Source of the DNA: Serripes groenlandicus
Taxonomy: Eukaryota > Mollusca > Bivalvia > Cardiida > Cardiidae
Length of the DNA: 64,000 nucleotides
Assembly: GCA_031761405.1 (NCBI GenBank)
Contig: JASEVX010000036.1
Coordinates: 434,001-498,000, forward strand
Reading direction: 5' to 3'
The notes under the pieces are model-generated. The model worked only from the letters and a program-made list of their open reading frames with translations, was not told where the DNA came from and made no database searches. This document shows positions 19,565-29,149 of the stretch, piece after piece. The first letter of the stretch is position 1. The number at the start of each line of letters is the position of its first letter. The position numbers and the translations under genes were made by a program.

Positions 19565-19690
19565 AAGGATTTGTTTGTTTGGTCTTTTACCCCACTTTCA
19601 ACAATTGTTCAGTTATATTACGACGTTTCCTGGTTAAGTTACCAGGTACTTTAGTGACTGGTCCATTAAACCATATTTACATCAGCAAGT
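19565..19690 (-). mobile_element. SINE family B, 3' part only
   Basis: The minus strand carries the family-B 3' body (TAACTGAACAATTGTTGAAAG) and a (CAAA)n-like tail. On the plus strand, TTTCAACAATTGTTCAGTTA and TTAGTGACTGGTCCATT are clear. The head is absent. Confidence 0.6.
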
Positions 19691-19999
19691 CTGGCGTATA
19701 GCTAATTAGTCGCCGGGCAGAAGCCCGCGACTTCTATTTTTAATAGATTTTCTGAAATCACATGGGAGGGGGGATTATTATTAGAAAGAAACACATTTAG
19801 ATGTCTTGAACATATTACAATTGTGTTTGTTTAAAAACACTAAGTAATGACACATCTAAAATGAAATAAATATTCCGATGTTTTAGGTATTTTCAGTTTC
19901 TTTATTTTGACTCGCATTTATGTTTTTTTGTTTTATTTACGAAGACAGTCCCTATTAGCTAGACTGGTATACTTTATTTGACACTATAATATACTACAT

Positions 20000-21090
20000 G
20001 TAAAGGCGATAACTACAAACCTTTACGTCGCACAGTCTAATTAATTTGTTTACTTACGCGCACCTGCGTGACTCGCGAATACCAACTGCGTAGATCAATC
20101 TCCTTTGCAGAGAGCGGCTCTTTACACTCACTTACAAATAGTAAATTATAGGTGATTTAAAATGTTTATTTGGTTAGAAACAAATGAAGAAAAGAACAAA
20201 CCGAGATAAAACTGGTTTTAATGGAAAAATGACTTTGAACGAACACTCTCTGCCTATAAAGAGAGTTTCAAGAACGACACCTCTGCGAATAAGAAGGAAT
20301 CGGGTCTTTCGTACACAATTATTTCGTCCTTGATAATTTTAAATGTGTCATTTAATTCCCTAAAGGCATATTGCTTCCGATCTGCATATTGTTATGCATC
20401 ATTGACACAAGGGCGCTCATCATAATATAATTTTAAAACATTAGTAGTTTTTTTTTTTTTTCATTATAAAAAAGGAAGGAAAGAATTAAATTAAATTAAC
20501 ATGTTGTAGGGCTAAGTTTATGTTCGAAACTAAGTTTAAATTATACAACAATTTCAATGAGATTTAACTGTTTAGTTGATATTATATTTCGAAGGTGGTC
20601 TAATTTATAAATGTTGGACTACATTTCAACATTTGTTAAAGTATGATATAATTAGGATGCCAAGCTAATATCATTTTGAGAAAAAGAGAAAACTCATGTC
20701 TTCAGCGATTTAACCCTTATCTCATTGTTTTAAAAGTAGATTGCTGCAAAGGTGTCCACTGTTGACTTTAAAAGAGGAAAGGTAAAATGACGTGCTATTG
20801 CATGCACATCCTAAATTGTCTGTTTTGTGGTTTTATCGATAAATTACTCATTTCCATTACTGTTTATGATCAATAATTAGTTGGTTGTGTGTATGGTCAA
20901 CCTACTTTGGAATGGAGATTGATCATACACAATGAAAGGCTTCTTCAATTATCATTCACTTCGTTGACAAAACGATGCAAGTTATGATACATTTTCACTT
21001 GACCCCTGATGTTCCAATATGCCCCTCAGTTGATAACTGTTTATTCAACTAGTAACTATAATGTTAGTGTTATGCATAACTGCACTATGG
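20000..21090. other. Interior of the 2.8-kb element, no coding signal
   Basis: AT-rich sequence with every frame closed within about 60 codons. A short degenerate TTAA-1 relic (TTAACCCTTATCTCATTG...AAGAGGAAAGG) lies at 20709-20788. The T11 run at 20448-20461 is low complexity. Confidence 0.45.
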
Positions 21091-21094
21091 ATAT

Positions 21095-21512
21095 CCGGCG
21101 ACATTGATGCGTTGCATCAACTTTCTCTTGTTAGCTATATATATAACCCCACAATCCTGAGCCATGCAGTACTTAGTAATCATTATTAAAGCCTTCCCAC
21201 ATACAGACGCTTTGTGATGCCTATGCAGCAGACGACACTTGAAAATATTGTCACAAAAGAGGAAAATGCTCAATTTAATGAGCAATTTCTCCTTTTGCCA
21301 AATTGTTTACAATTTTTTTCAGTGAATAATTTACCTGATACTGGATTTGTTCTCCCCATGTGGAAGTTATATATTATCCTTTTTCCAAATGCAACAGCAG
21401 ATGATTTTGAAAGCATCAAGGCAATAGTATAGAATACCGGTAGCCTCTATAAATATTAAACAAATAATAACAAGAGAAAGTTGATGCCAAGGCATCAATG
21501 TCGCCGGAAAAG
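21095..21512. mobile_element. 420-bp nested element with GGCGACATTGATGC inverted ends
   Basis: TCCGGCGACATTGATGCGTTG, then CATCAACTTTCTCTTGTTA at 21095-21136 opposes TAACAAGAGAAAGTTGATGC, then CAAGGCATCAATGTCGCCGGA ending at 21503. Each end is also a small hairpin (TTGATGC-GT-TGCATCAA). A TTAA-1 left half lies between the arms. A similar end-hairpin, TTTGACGCTTTGCGTCAAA, occurs alone at 21930-21948. Confidence 0.65.
21186..21330 (+). mobile_element. TTAA-1 MITE, left part
   Basis: TTAAAGCCTTCCCACATACAGACGC to TTTGCCAAATTGTTTACAATT, truncated in the second half. AACAGCAGATGATTTTGAAAGC near 21392 may be a displaced piece. Confidence 0.6.
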
Positions 21513-22542
21513 ACTGCATTGATTTATTTATGTATTCTTGACTTTCCTTAGTCTATTCAAACATTAGAAACGTTGAAATGAAAACATTTACTTATAAATT
21601 TTATATTCATACTTACATTAGGGTATCTATAAAAAATTAACGAAATGTGTACACATTTATCTTGGCTTAAATTTAATTTTGCTGTTGTTACTTATTTAAA
21701 TAATAGTATTCATTCATATAATTTCAATGTTTGTTAATCTTATTCGATTCACAAGGTAAATATCCTGATATTGCTTTAAAGGGAGGTAATTTGAAGAAAA
21801 CAAAAGTCTTCAAAAGGAGAAATATATCAGCATTACCGTCTACAGTTTAAATTGTTCTATTGTTTGTGGATTTAAAAATGTTCTTTTTTTCTTATTTCTA
21901 CATGTACAACGAAATATTGCGGCTTCTCTTTGACGCTTTGCGTCAAACATTCGTCTTGTACTTGTCTAAAATAAAATAATATCACTCGCTTTTTCATATC
22001 GAAATGCGCATGCGCGAAAATCGATGTTAAAGGTCACGAACCTACACAACAGAATAGGGTCTATATTTAGCTTAGAAACAGTTCCTACTTTAGATATTCA
22101 TGGATTAACATTATTAAATGAATTCTACACAAATCAAGACATCTCTTTGAACATGAAAACAACATTTAGTAAGTTAAAATTGCTATTAAAAGGAGAATCC
22201 GAAATTGACCTCAATGATGACACATAAGAGTCTGCATTAGGGGGTGTTGGTTCACGTCTTGAAGGGACCACTTTTGTCTTCGTAAATAAGACAAAAAACT
22301 TAAATGCGAGTGAAATAAAAAAAACTGCAAACATTAAAAAATCGGAATATTTATTTCATTTTAGATGTGTCATTTATTAGTGTTCGTAAACAACCACAAT
22401 TGTAATATGTTCAAATCATCTAGATTTGTTTCTTTCTAATAATAAGCCGCCCTCCCATGTGATTTCCGAAAAGCTATTAAAAATAGAAGTCGCGGGCTTC
22501 TGCCCGGCGACTAATGAATTGAGTGGAAAACCTTTTGGTGAA

Positions 22543-22909
22543 TTAACCCTTTCCCTCATATATACGCTTTCTGACGCTTCTGCAGCAGACGTCCTTTTGA
22601 AAACATATTGACAAAAGAAGAAATTGCACAAATGTTTTAACATTTGCGTTTAGCTCAACGCTAAAGTTTCATAATTCAAATCACTTCATACTTCATACAT
22701 TTGTTAAGGACCATCGTACAAATAGGTTAGATAACTCCATTGTATCCTAAATATGGAGTAATGGCCCTTGAATTACTTAGAAAATTTTGCCACAATGTTT
22801 TCCACTTTTTGTCATAGGTTATCCATTCAATTATGGAGATTTTCTATGTTTTGACAAAATACGTTCCAAGTCGTCTGCTGCAGAATTGCCGTATGAGGGA
22901 AAGGGTTAA
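22543..22909 (+). mobile_element. TTAA-1 MITE with a 150-bp insertion in the palindrome loop
   Basis: TTAA at 22543 and 22906. The outer parts are reference-like, but about 22640-22785 (from TTTAGCTCAACGC to ATTACTTAGAAAA) is foreign. It includes GTTAGATAACTCCATTGTATCC, then TAATGGCCCTTGAATT, which resembles the 150-bp array units at 54.5 and 56.1 kb. It abuts the 2.8-kb element. Confidence 0.82.
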
Positions 22910-23095
22910 TAGTACTTAAGTGCAATATAATGAAATAGTGCTTTATGTGAATAAACGGCATATAGTCGAGCGCGCTCACTGTCCTCCGACAGCTCTTGTT
23001 AATTTTGGCCAAAAGTTTCCCATAATCTTCTCACCTTTGAACTTATATGCACCCGTACCCATATGACCTAAGCTGTCGATGTGACATAAATTTAT

Positions 23096-23156
23096 TTAAC
23101 TCTTTCCCTCATACGACAAATCTGCAGCAGACGACTTTGAACATATTCTGTCAAGT
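23096..23156 (-). mobile_element. TTAA-1 left-end fragment
   Basis: TTAACTCTTTCCCTCATACGAC to CATATTCTGTCAAGTTG, where another copy begins. Confidence 0.7.
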
Positions 23157-23371
23157 TGTAACCCTTTCCCACAAACAACCAATCTGCAGCAGATGACTGC
23201 AAATTTATCTAGCAAAAATATGGAAAATCCCTGTAAATGAAAGTTACATGTATGATTATTGAGTCCTGAGTTGAACAGATTGTGGCAAAAGTACAAATTG
23301 CAAATCATGAGCACTTTCACCTATTGCCCCAGTTTTAATAACGTGTCTGCATTATGGAAAAGGTTTAAAAC
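23157..23371 (-). mobile_element. TTAA-1 MITE, near complete
   Basis: GTAACCCTTTCCCACAAACAACC to TGCATTATGGAAAAGGTTTAA. The GACGC end has lost its CTGCTGCAG block. Confidence 0.72.
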
Positions 23372-23456
23372 TTAATTTTACATGTTTTAATAGTATACAT
23401 CCCATATTGTTTAATGTTACATGGTTTTAATGACTGGTTTCCCATGTATTTTTCAG

Positions 23457-23630
23457 CGGAGAATCTGCGAGTATGTTCAGCCTCACATTCAAGATCAGAG
23501 AAGTCCTGCTGCTCACACCGCAGTGAGGGGAAGTACATATCAGCGGCGGAACATTATATCCATGAATATCTCCGCTCAAAAACTTCACATCTTGGTGGGG
23601 CAGTTTCAGTGCACATGAAAGAATACACAG
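23457..23630 (+). CDS. Putative internal coding exon, product unknown
   Basis: The block is framed by a good acceptor (CCCATGTATTTTTCAG before 23457) and a consensus donor (CAG then GTAAGT at 23631). Length is 174 nt. Only one of three frames stays open from acceptor to donor: the exon begins with two bases completing a codon and ends with one, so both introns are phase 1 and the exon is symmetric. The 57 whole codons read ENLRVCSASHSRSEKSCC near the start and HYIHEYLRSKTSHLGG, then VSVHMKEYTG at the end. Base composition is clearly more GC-rich than the flanks. No domain is recognised; the Cys/Ser/His content might suggest metal binding, but that is speculation. A TTAA-1 copy starts about 10 bp after the donor. 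No neighbouring exon is identified in this window. Confidence 0.55.
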
Positions 23631-23639
23631 GTAAGTGCT

Positions 23640-23808
23640 GGACCCTTTCCCACATGGAGAATACTTTCTGATGCCTGACTGCAGCAGACGACTTTCAATC
23701 AATTTCTCCTTTTGCCACAATGTTTTCAAACATAATCTCTAATAGTTATTTCATTTAAAGAAATTTTCCATATTGTTGCCTATGTGTTATCTGCTGCAGA
23801 TTTGCTTA
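23640..23808 (+). mobile_element. TTAA-1 MITE adjoining the exon donor
   Basis: GGACCCTTTCCCACATGGAG to TATCTGCTGCAGATTTGCTTA. The first half of the inner palindrome is deleted. It lies in the presumed intron, with its left end within 10-13 bp of the splice site. Confidence 0.72.
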
Positions 23809-24047
23809 AGAACATGATAATATCCCAGACCTTACAAAGGCTCTGGAAGTTGAGTTTATAAGAGCAGTGAAATATTGAAATGATTTAGGGGTGGTTTAGA
23901 AACAAACCTATATGCTATTGGTACTCAAAGACATTCCTTGAATGCAGCCAGTTTTAGTGGTCTGTAACAAATTCTGAAGTTTTATGTAAGTAAATGGGTA
24001 TACCAGTAAATGAGGTGCAGTCTGGGAAGGGTTTCTATTTTTATCTA

Positions 24048-24206
24048 CATTATAACCAACAAATCTGCAGGAGACGACCTTGAAAACATCTGGGGGAAAC
24101 TCTAAAATTGAAAGTAATTATTGAAAAGTGGCATGAGGGGAGAAATTGCTCATTTTTCAATATTTTGCCTAGATCTCTTCAAAGTTGTCCAAGATTTGTT
24201 GAAATT
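24048..24206 (-). mobile_element. TTAA-1 MITE, degenerate
   Basis: CAACAAATCTGCAGGAGACGAC, GAAAACATCTGGGGG and AGGGGAGAAATTGCTCATTTTTC keep the order; the terminal sequences are lost. Confidence 0.55.
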
Positions 24207-24439
24207 GAATAATAAGAATAAAAGCAGTTTGATGTAAGAAAAAGTGACGTAAAATGATATCATCATGCCAACTTGTTGTTTTTTTTCTGTGAAAGAAACA
24301 CTATAACAAAACATTTCATCTGCACTTTGTTACTTTAAGAATTACGTCAAAAGGATATTTTTTTAGTATTCTTTCTCTTTACCATTCAGAAAATCATGCT
24401 GCAATTAATAGAAGTGCCAATGCATGCCATGTTCATGCC

Positions 24440-24530
24440 TTTTATAATCCCCTCGTAAGGAGGGTATTATAGCATCGGTGCCATGATGCATCTGACTGTG
24501 TGTATATATATATATATATGTACAGTTACA
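24440..24530 (+). mobile_element. Isolated 5' head of a Helitron-like array element
   Basis: TATAATCCCCTCGTAAGGAGGG, then TATTATAGCATCGG forms the kind of opening hairpin seen at 63339 and 9422. It is followed by a (TA)n run at 24503-24521 and then by TTAA-1 sequence. Confidence 0.45.
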
Positions 24531-24749
24531 CATTGTAAGCTTGACCTGTTCCCTCAAATAGATAGTTTCTAGCGCCTCTGCAGCAGGGGACTTCTGAAAC
24601 TTTGAAATCATTGTGTTAAAAGGAGAGATTGCTCATAACGAATGAGCAAGTGCTCCTTTTGACACAATTATTTTAACTCTATTCAAAAGTCATACTATCT
24701 TTTAATGAGATTTTCTACATTTTGGACTCGACTATTTTAAAGTATTATT

Positions 24750-24955
24750 ATACCCTCTTTTACATGAAGCTTCTATACCAAGTGGAGATGTGCATATCCT
24801 GTCGGTCGGAAGCCATATTTTGTCTGGCCTATTTCTTACAAACCACTGGGTGGAATTCAATAAAATTTTACTCTCATTACCAAGAGGAGAATTGTGCATA
24901 TCCTAAAGGTCTTACAATTGCATGTTATTTTATGGCCCTTTTACTTATTAAAATG
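24750..24955 (+). mobile_element. Fragment of the 63.3-kb array element
   Basis: TATACCCTC, TCGGTCGGAAGCCATATTTTG, CCACTGGGTGGAATTCAATA and GTTATTTTATGGCCCTTTTAC match 63335-63560 in order. One unit appears duplicated (GAAGCTTCTATACCAAGTGG and TTACCAAGAGGAGAATTG). Confidence 0.7.
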
Positions 24956-25067
24956 AGCAATGGCACCTAAATTTGCATTGTTCACAAAGGGGTCAAAATT
25001 GCCCCTAAACCAGGGATTTCAAAATATGTTTTTAGTTACAACCGTTTCAGGCCAAGACCTCGATATG
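24955..25067 (+). mobile_element. Right half of the CAAGGGCTTGG element
   Basis: GAGCAATGGCACCTAAATTT, ACAAAGGGGTCAAAATTGCC, CTAAACCAGGG, TTTTTAGTTACAACCGTTTC and CCAAGACCTCGA match 52540-52655. Only the right half is present. Confidence 0.75.
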
Positions 25068-25253
25068 TGGGAGAGGGTTCAGTGTTATGAAATATGTCTA
25101 GAATCTGGGACTCTAAGGAACAAAAATAGTCACACTTAGCGTAACTGTTATAACCCAATTCTGGATGCTGTCAGGTAAAACAATCGAGTTGTCTGAGTCT
25201 GATTGCTACAATTTTCAACAGAGCGCTGGATATGCGCATTTATCCTTCATTTC

Positions 25254-25330
25254 TCAACAACACCCTATATTGTGGGTAGGTACACCTGACTTGTCTCATT
25301 GAGATGGGTCAAATGAGTGACCAGAACATA
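25254..25330. mobile_element. Foldback element, variant
   Basis: ACACCCTATATTGTGGGTA opposes ACCAGAACATAGGGGTT with a changed centre (GACTTGTCTCATTGAGATGG). Confidence 0.6.
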
Positions 25331-25409
25331 GGGGTTTGGTTCATTAATATAACAGGAAATATTGCTTGGGATTTTTTTTTATATGCAACAGTGTACTCTT
25401 ACGGCAGAC

Positions 25410-25615
25410 AATACTCTCTAGAGGTTTAGATAAGGAGGGGTATTCAGCTCTTTTTCCCACAATTTCTCTGTTATTATTAAAGCAAACCCTATGTTATGGT
25501 ACTCTAAAGAATCGTCTCACTGAGACGATTCTTTTGAGTACCCACAACATGGGGTTATAGGGTCAAATAAGGGTTTAGAACATGCAAAACGCCCCTTATC
25601 CAGAGCTCTGAGACT
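25410..25615. mobile_element. Foldback element, best full-length copy
   Basis: The outer ends AGAGGTTTAGATAAGG and CCTTATCCAGAGCTCT form short inverted ends. Inside is the 75-bp hairpin 25484-25558: CAAACCCTATGTTATGGTAC and AAAGAATCGTCTCA, then TGAGACGATTCTTTTGAGTACC and CACAACATGGGGTT. It is the clearest view of the whole unit. Confidence 0.75.
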
Positions 25616-25674
25616 GTTATAATAGTTCTACTTGAAGATCATTGTGCAAGAAGTGCTTTCCGCAGAGAGTCCGG

Positions 25675-25862
25675 AAAACTATAAAAGTGGTAGTTACATG
25701 GCTGCACTCCATGGCACTCAGGCTGTGCGGGTTCAGCATTAAACGACTGACTGGCTGGTATCTGGAGTACATAGTACTAAATTAAGTAACTTATTACCCA
25801 GGAAATGCTGTGATGTCACTGAACGATTGTTAAAAACAGTGTAACACACCATACAATCAACC
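25675..25862 (+). mobile_element. SINE family B, headless
   Basis: AAAGTGGTAGTTACATGGCTGC, GACTGACTGGCTGGTATCTGG, CCCAGGAAATGCTGTGATG and GTTAAAAACAGTGTAAC follow the family-B body. There is no B box. Confidence 0.65.
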
Positions 25863-25939
25863 TGAAAGTGTCAGACATTATGCGAAGTAAACTGGTATTA
25901 AAATAGCACAATACGTTTATTATAATTTCTATACCAAGA

Positions 25940-26012
25940 TAAACCCTACGTTGTGGTACCCAAACACTGCAACAATTATTTTTGAGTACACGCACAATGT
26001 AGGGTTTGATAA
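25940..26012. mobile_element. Foldback hairpin
   Basis: AAACCCTACGTTGTGGTACC opposes GAGTACACGCACAATGTAGGGTTT. Confidence 0.65.
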
Positions 26013-26067
26013 TGAAGTAAACATGAAATAACACTGGTACCTCAAAAAGTAAAACTCCGGGCGGCCC

Positions 26068-26297
26068 TTAACTCTTTCCCTCATATAGACGCTTTCTGAC
26101 GCTTCTGCAGCAGACGGCTTTTTGAAAACATAGTGACAAAAGAAGAAATTGCACAAAACGTGCAATTTCTCCATTTACCACAATGTTTTCCACTTTTTGT
26201 CATAGGTTATCCATTCAGTTATGTAGATTTTCTATGTTTTGACAATTTACGTTCAAAGTCGTCTGCTGCAGAATTGTGGAATGAGGGAAAGGGTTAA
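26068..26297 (+). mobile_element. TTAA-1 MITE, complete
   Basis: TTAA at 26068 and 26294, 230 bp, reference-like; left terminus CTCTTTCCCTC. Confidence 0.9.
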
Positions 26298-26392
26298 ACT
26301 AGGGATTGTATCTTCAAATCCTAGAAACGTTCTTTCTTGGCGGTTAACAAGTCGGTATGTCCAGCGCCTGCAGCATTTTACCTATAACAATG

Positions 26393-26628
26393 TTAAGTCC
26401 TCTTTCCCACATACAAGAAATCCTCCAGCAAGCAACTTTGAAGACGTCTAGTCGAAAAATGGTAAAATTCGTAAAACGAGTGTATAATTATTGAATGGAT
26501 ATGAAAATATTATGCCAATTAAAGGAGAAACTGTTAATTATGCACAATTTTTCTATAGCCACAATGTTTTTGAAAGTCGTTTCCTGCAGATGTGTAAAAT
26601 TATAATGTGAGTGGGAAACTGGCATTAA
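26393..26628 (-). mobile_element. TTAA-1 MITE, diverged complete copy
   Basis: TTAAGTCCTCTTTCCCACATAC to GTGAGTGGGAAACTGGCATTAA. The GACGC end is worn. Confidence 0.7.
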
Positions 26629-26655
26629 AGTTCCTTAGCTTTCCATATGCTTATT

Positions 26656-26862
26656 ATAACCCTTTCCCTCATACAACAATTCTGTAGCAGACGACTTAGA
26701 AAATCTCTATAATTGAATGGATAACCTATGAATAAAGTGGAAAACATTGTGGCAAAAGGAGAAATTGCTTGTTTTGAGCAATTTCTTCTTGTGTCACTAT
26801 GTTTTCAAAAAGCTGTCTACTGCAGAGGCGTCAGAAAGCGTCTATATGAGGGAAAGTGTTAA
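26656..26862 (-). mobile_element. TTAA-1 MITE sharing its right TTAA with the next copy
   Basis: ATAACCCTTTCCCTCATACAAC to GAGGGAAAGTGTTAA. TTAA 26859-26862 is also the left flank of the following element. Confidence 0.87.
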
Positions 26863-27042
26863 CCCTTTACCACATAAGATAAATCTGCAGTAGTCAACTT
26901 TAAAAACATGTAGGCAATTTAAAATATGGAAACTCTATTATATAAGTTAATGTATAATTATTTAATCCGAGATGAAAATATTTTAGCAAAAGTAGCAATT
27001 TGAAGATGTGTCAAAATGCGCTTGCAGGCGAGAAAGGTTTAT
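26859..27042 (-). mobile_element. TTAA-1 MITE, back-to-back copy
   Basis: TTAACCCTTTACCACATAAG to GCGCTTGCAGGCGAGAAAGGTTTA. Most of the inner palindrome is deleted. Confidence 0.75.
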
Positions 27043-27049
27043 AGTTTTA

Positions 27050-27302
27050 TTTACCCACATACAACAATTCTGCTGAACACATTTAAGCAAAAATATGGAA
27101 AGGTGACTCTGCTGCAGAGGCGTCTGAAAGCGTCCACATGAGAGAACAGGACCCGATAATGAGCAGCTTAATTTCTCCTTTTGCAATAATGTTATCAACT
27201 ATTTATAAACTTTCTCTTTTATAGACTGCCCATAATTTTACCTAGATGTTTTCAATTAATATATTGTTTGCTGCAAATTTGTTTTATGTGGGAAAGGGTT
27301 TA
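27050..27302. mobile_element. Scrambled TTAA-1 composite
   Basis: An ACAA end (CCCACATACAACAATTCTGC), a GACGC end in inverted order (CTGCTGCAGAGGCGTCTGAAAG), then half a palindrome and an ACAA end (GTTTTATGTGGGAAAGGG). The order requires at least one rearrangement. Confidence 0.6.
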
Positions 27303-27909
27303 GAGCGCCTATAGGTGACTGACATGGTATTTGGAAGAATATAAAAACAGCCGATCAGGTAATGAACCATCATGGAAAATTACAGATTCCCGTCTCTATT
27401 TGTGAAATATGCATCATTAATATTGTGAAAAATCTCTTTTTTTTCCCCCTACACTACTATGTAGTGCACGATTTATGATTACCGTTCTCTCTCTCTCAAT
27501 CAAAAGCTGCTGTTTCCCCCTGTGCAAGGTTCTATCGACCGTGAACACTAACGGGTTTAACATACATTGGTGTGAAGTAAAATCTTCAGCACAACGGAAA
27601 GTCATCATTCCACTTCCTCTCAACATAATGACATGAAATGTAGAAAGAAAAAATAACAACAGACATTCTTACATATTTCCCTGGACCCCTAATGTGTTGT
27701 ATAATATAGCCGCATTAATGAACTGTCCCAAATTGAATGAGATGTTTCTGGGGAAAAGTTACAATTAGAACCAATCTTTTATTTACTCTTAGTGCAGATT
27801 AAATCCTTGAAAACTGGGAAAGTGGTCATTGGTATTAAATATATGATCACATAATATTTTATGTCTACTTTAATTGACTTGATTTACTAAATAGTAAAAA
27901 GACATCAAC
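27303..27909. other. Stretch without recognised features
   Basis: No TTAA-1 or SINE sequence. An 80-codon minus-strand frame (27417-27659) ends TTLFLST-like and shows no domain or convincing splice sites. A (CT)n run lies at 27487-27499. Confidence 0.35.
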
Positions 27910-28224
27910 TTAACCCTTCCCCACATACAACAAATCTGCAGTAGGTGACTTTTTAACCCTTTCCATCATACAACAAATCTGCAGTAGATGACTTTTTAAC
28001 CCTTTCCATCATACAAGAAATCTGCAGCAGACGACTTTGAACAAATTTTGTCAAACAATGGAAAATCTCTATAATTGAATGGATAACCAATGACTAAAAG
28101 TGGAAAACATTGTGGCAAAAGGAGAAATTGCTTGTTTTGAGCAATTTCTTCTTTTGTCACAATGTTTTCAAAAGTCGTCTGCTGCAGATGCGTCAAAATG
28201 CATCTATAGGTGGGAAAGGGTTAA
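27910..28224 (-). mobile_element. TTAA-1 MITE with its left terminus tandemly triplicated
   Basis: TTAACCCTT starts at 27910, 27953 and 27996, exactly 43 bp apart. Each start carries the ACAACAAATCTGCAGYAG block before the third continues as a complete element to TTAA 28221-28224. Confidence 0.9.
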
Positions 28225-28281
28225 ATGTCTAGACAAATCTGTATAAGTATGCATATGATCGCAATCATTTTTGAATTCATG

Positions 28282-28362
28282 GAAGGGTTGAAAACATTGT
28301 GGCAAACACTATTTTTGAAAGTCATCCACTGCAGATGTGGTGCATGAGGAAACGGGTTAATA
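28282..28362 (-). mobile_element. TTAA-1 right-part fragment
   Basis: GGGTTGAAAACATTGTGGCAAAC, CACTGCAGATGTGG and GAGGAAACGGGTTAA. Confidence 0.5.
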
Positions 28363-28779
28363 GCAAAGACCATTAACTTGAGGTATTCAAAAACTGCATT
28401 TTATTTTATAGGGAGAAATGGATTCCAAGATTACAATGTTTTTAATGGTTGTTATATTTTTATGTTGCAATCGCTGCCTTTGATTTCAAAGACCCATTAA
28501 TTTGATAGTAGAACAGGTTTAAATAAATTGCTATTGCGATGATTTATATAATTTTATGGCCAATATTAAGCACTCAGATGGTAATTGAAAAGGGGATATT
28601 TTGTAACAATCATTTTTTGCGGACTGTCGGTCGATACATTACGCAGAGTTCATATTGTTGGTAACTTCTCTTGGAACGGTTCAAATGCAGAAAAGGTGTG
28701 AGAAGTTGTTTGTACCCTTTAGAAAAGGGTCAGGTGATTGAATTTTCTAACATTGTTAAAATTACTCCTAGAGGAATGG

Positions 28780-28998
28780 TCCTGCCTGATCCAATTGTCT
28801 TTCCAGGAAATCCTGATAACCCCTTTCCCAGAGCTCTATAAAGGGGGCGTATTGCATTTTCTAAAATCGTTATTTGACCACCTAACCCTATGGTGTGGGT
28901 ACTCAAAAGAATCGGCTCGCGGAGTACCCACATGATAGGGTTTGGTTGGATAATAAGAGATATTTTAGGGAAAAGAGCTGTAAACCCTTTCTTATCTG
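28780..28998. mobile_element. Foldback element
   Basis: The hairpin 28876-28942 (CTAACCCTATGGTGTGGGTA and AAAAGAATCGGC, then GAGTACCCACATGATAGGGTTT) lies inside the outer unit (CCCAGAGCTCTATAAAGGGG, GGGAAAAGAGCTGTAAACCC). It runs opposite to the copy at 25410. Confidence 0.7.
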
Positions 28999-29149
28999 GA
29001 CCCCTGCTTTTCTACATACAACAAATCTGTGTTGTAGCTTGAAATGTCTAGACAAGATAATTAGTTATTTTTGTAATGTTTAATGTGACTTTCAGCAGTA
29101 TTTCAGGCATATCACAAGAGTTGTCTGGGTAAAAATAACCAGTACTGAC

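Larger units (their letters stand above)
19707..22515. mobile_element. 2.8-kb element with about 240-bp terminal inverted repeats
   Basis: Left arm 19707-19950 and right arm 22276-22515 are inverted copies. Both start at AGTCGCCGGGCAGAAGCCCG, itself a hairpin, and continue through CCCATGTGATTTC, TTAGAAAGAAAC, AATTGTGGTTGT-like and GAAATAAATATTCC blocks to TTTACGAAGACA. The arms have diverged moderately. The 2.3-kb interior has no transposase-like frame; the longest (22024-22227, 67 codons) shows no known domain. A TTAA-1 copy and a 420-bp inverted-repeat element are nested inside. No target duplication could be fixed. Probably a non-autonomous DNA transposon; class unknown. Confidence 0.75.
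24542..25080 (+). mobile_element. TTAA-1 MITE split by a chimeric insert
   Basis: The left part (CTGTTCCCTCAAATAGATAG to GAGATTTTCTACATTTTGG) and the far right end (GATATGTGGGAGAGGGTT, 25061-25078) are separated by about 320 bp. That insert joins two other elements, listed next. Confidence 0.6.

Noticed and set aside
27417..27659. Minus-strand 80-codon frame in a repeat-free stretch
   Set aside because: No acceptor or donor of quality, no domain, and it ends in simple T/C-rich sequence.
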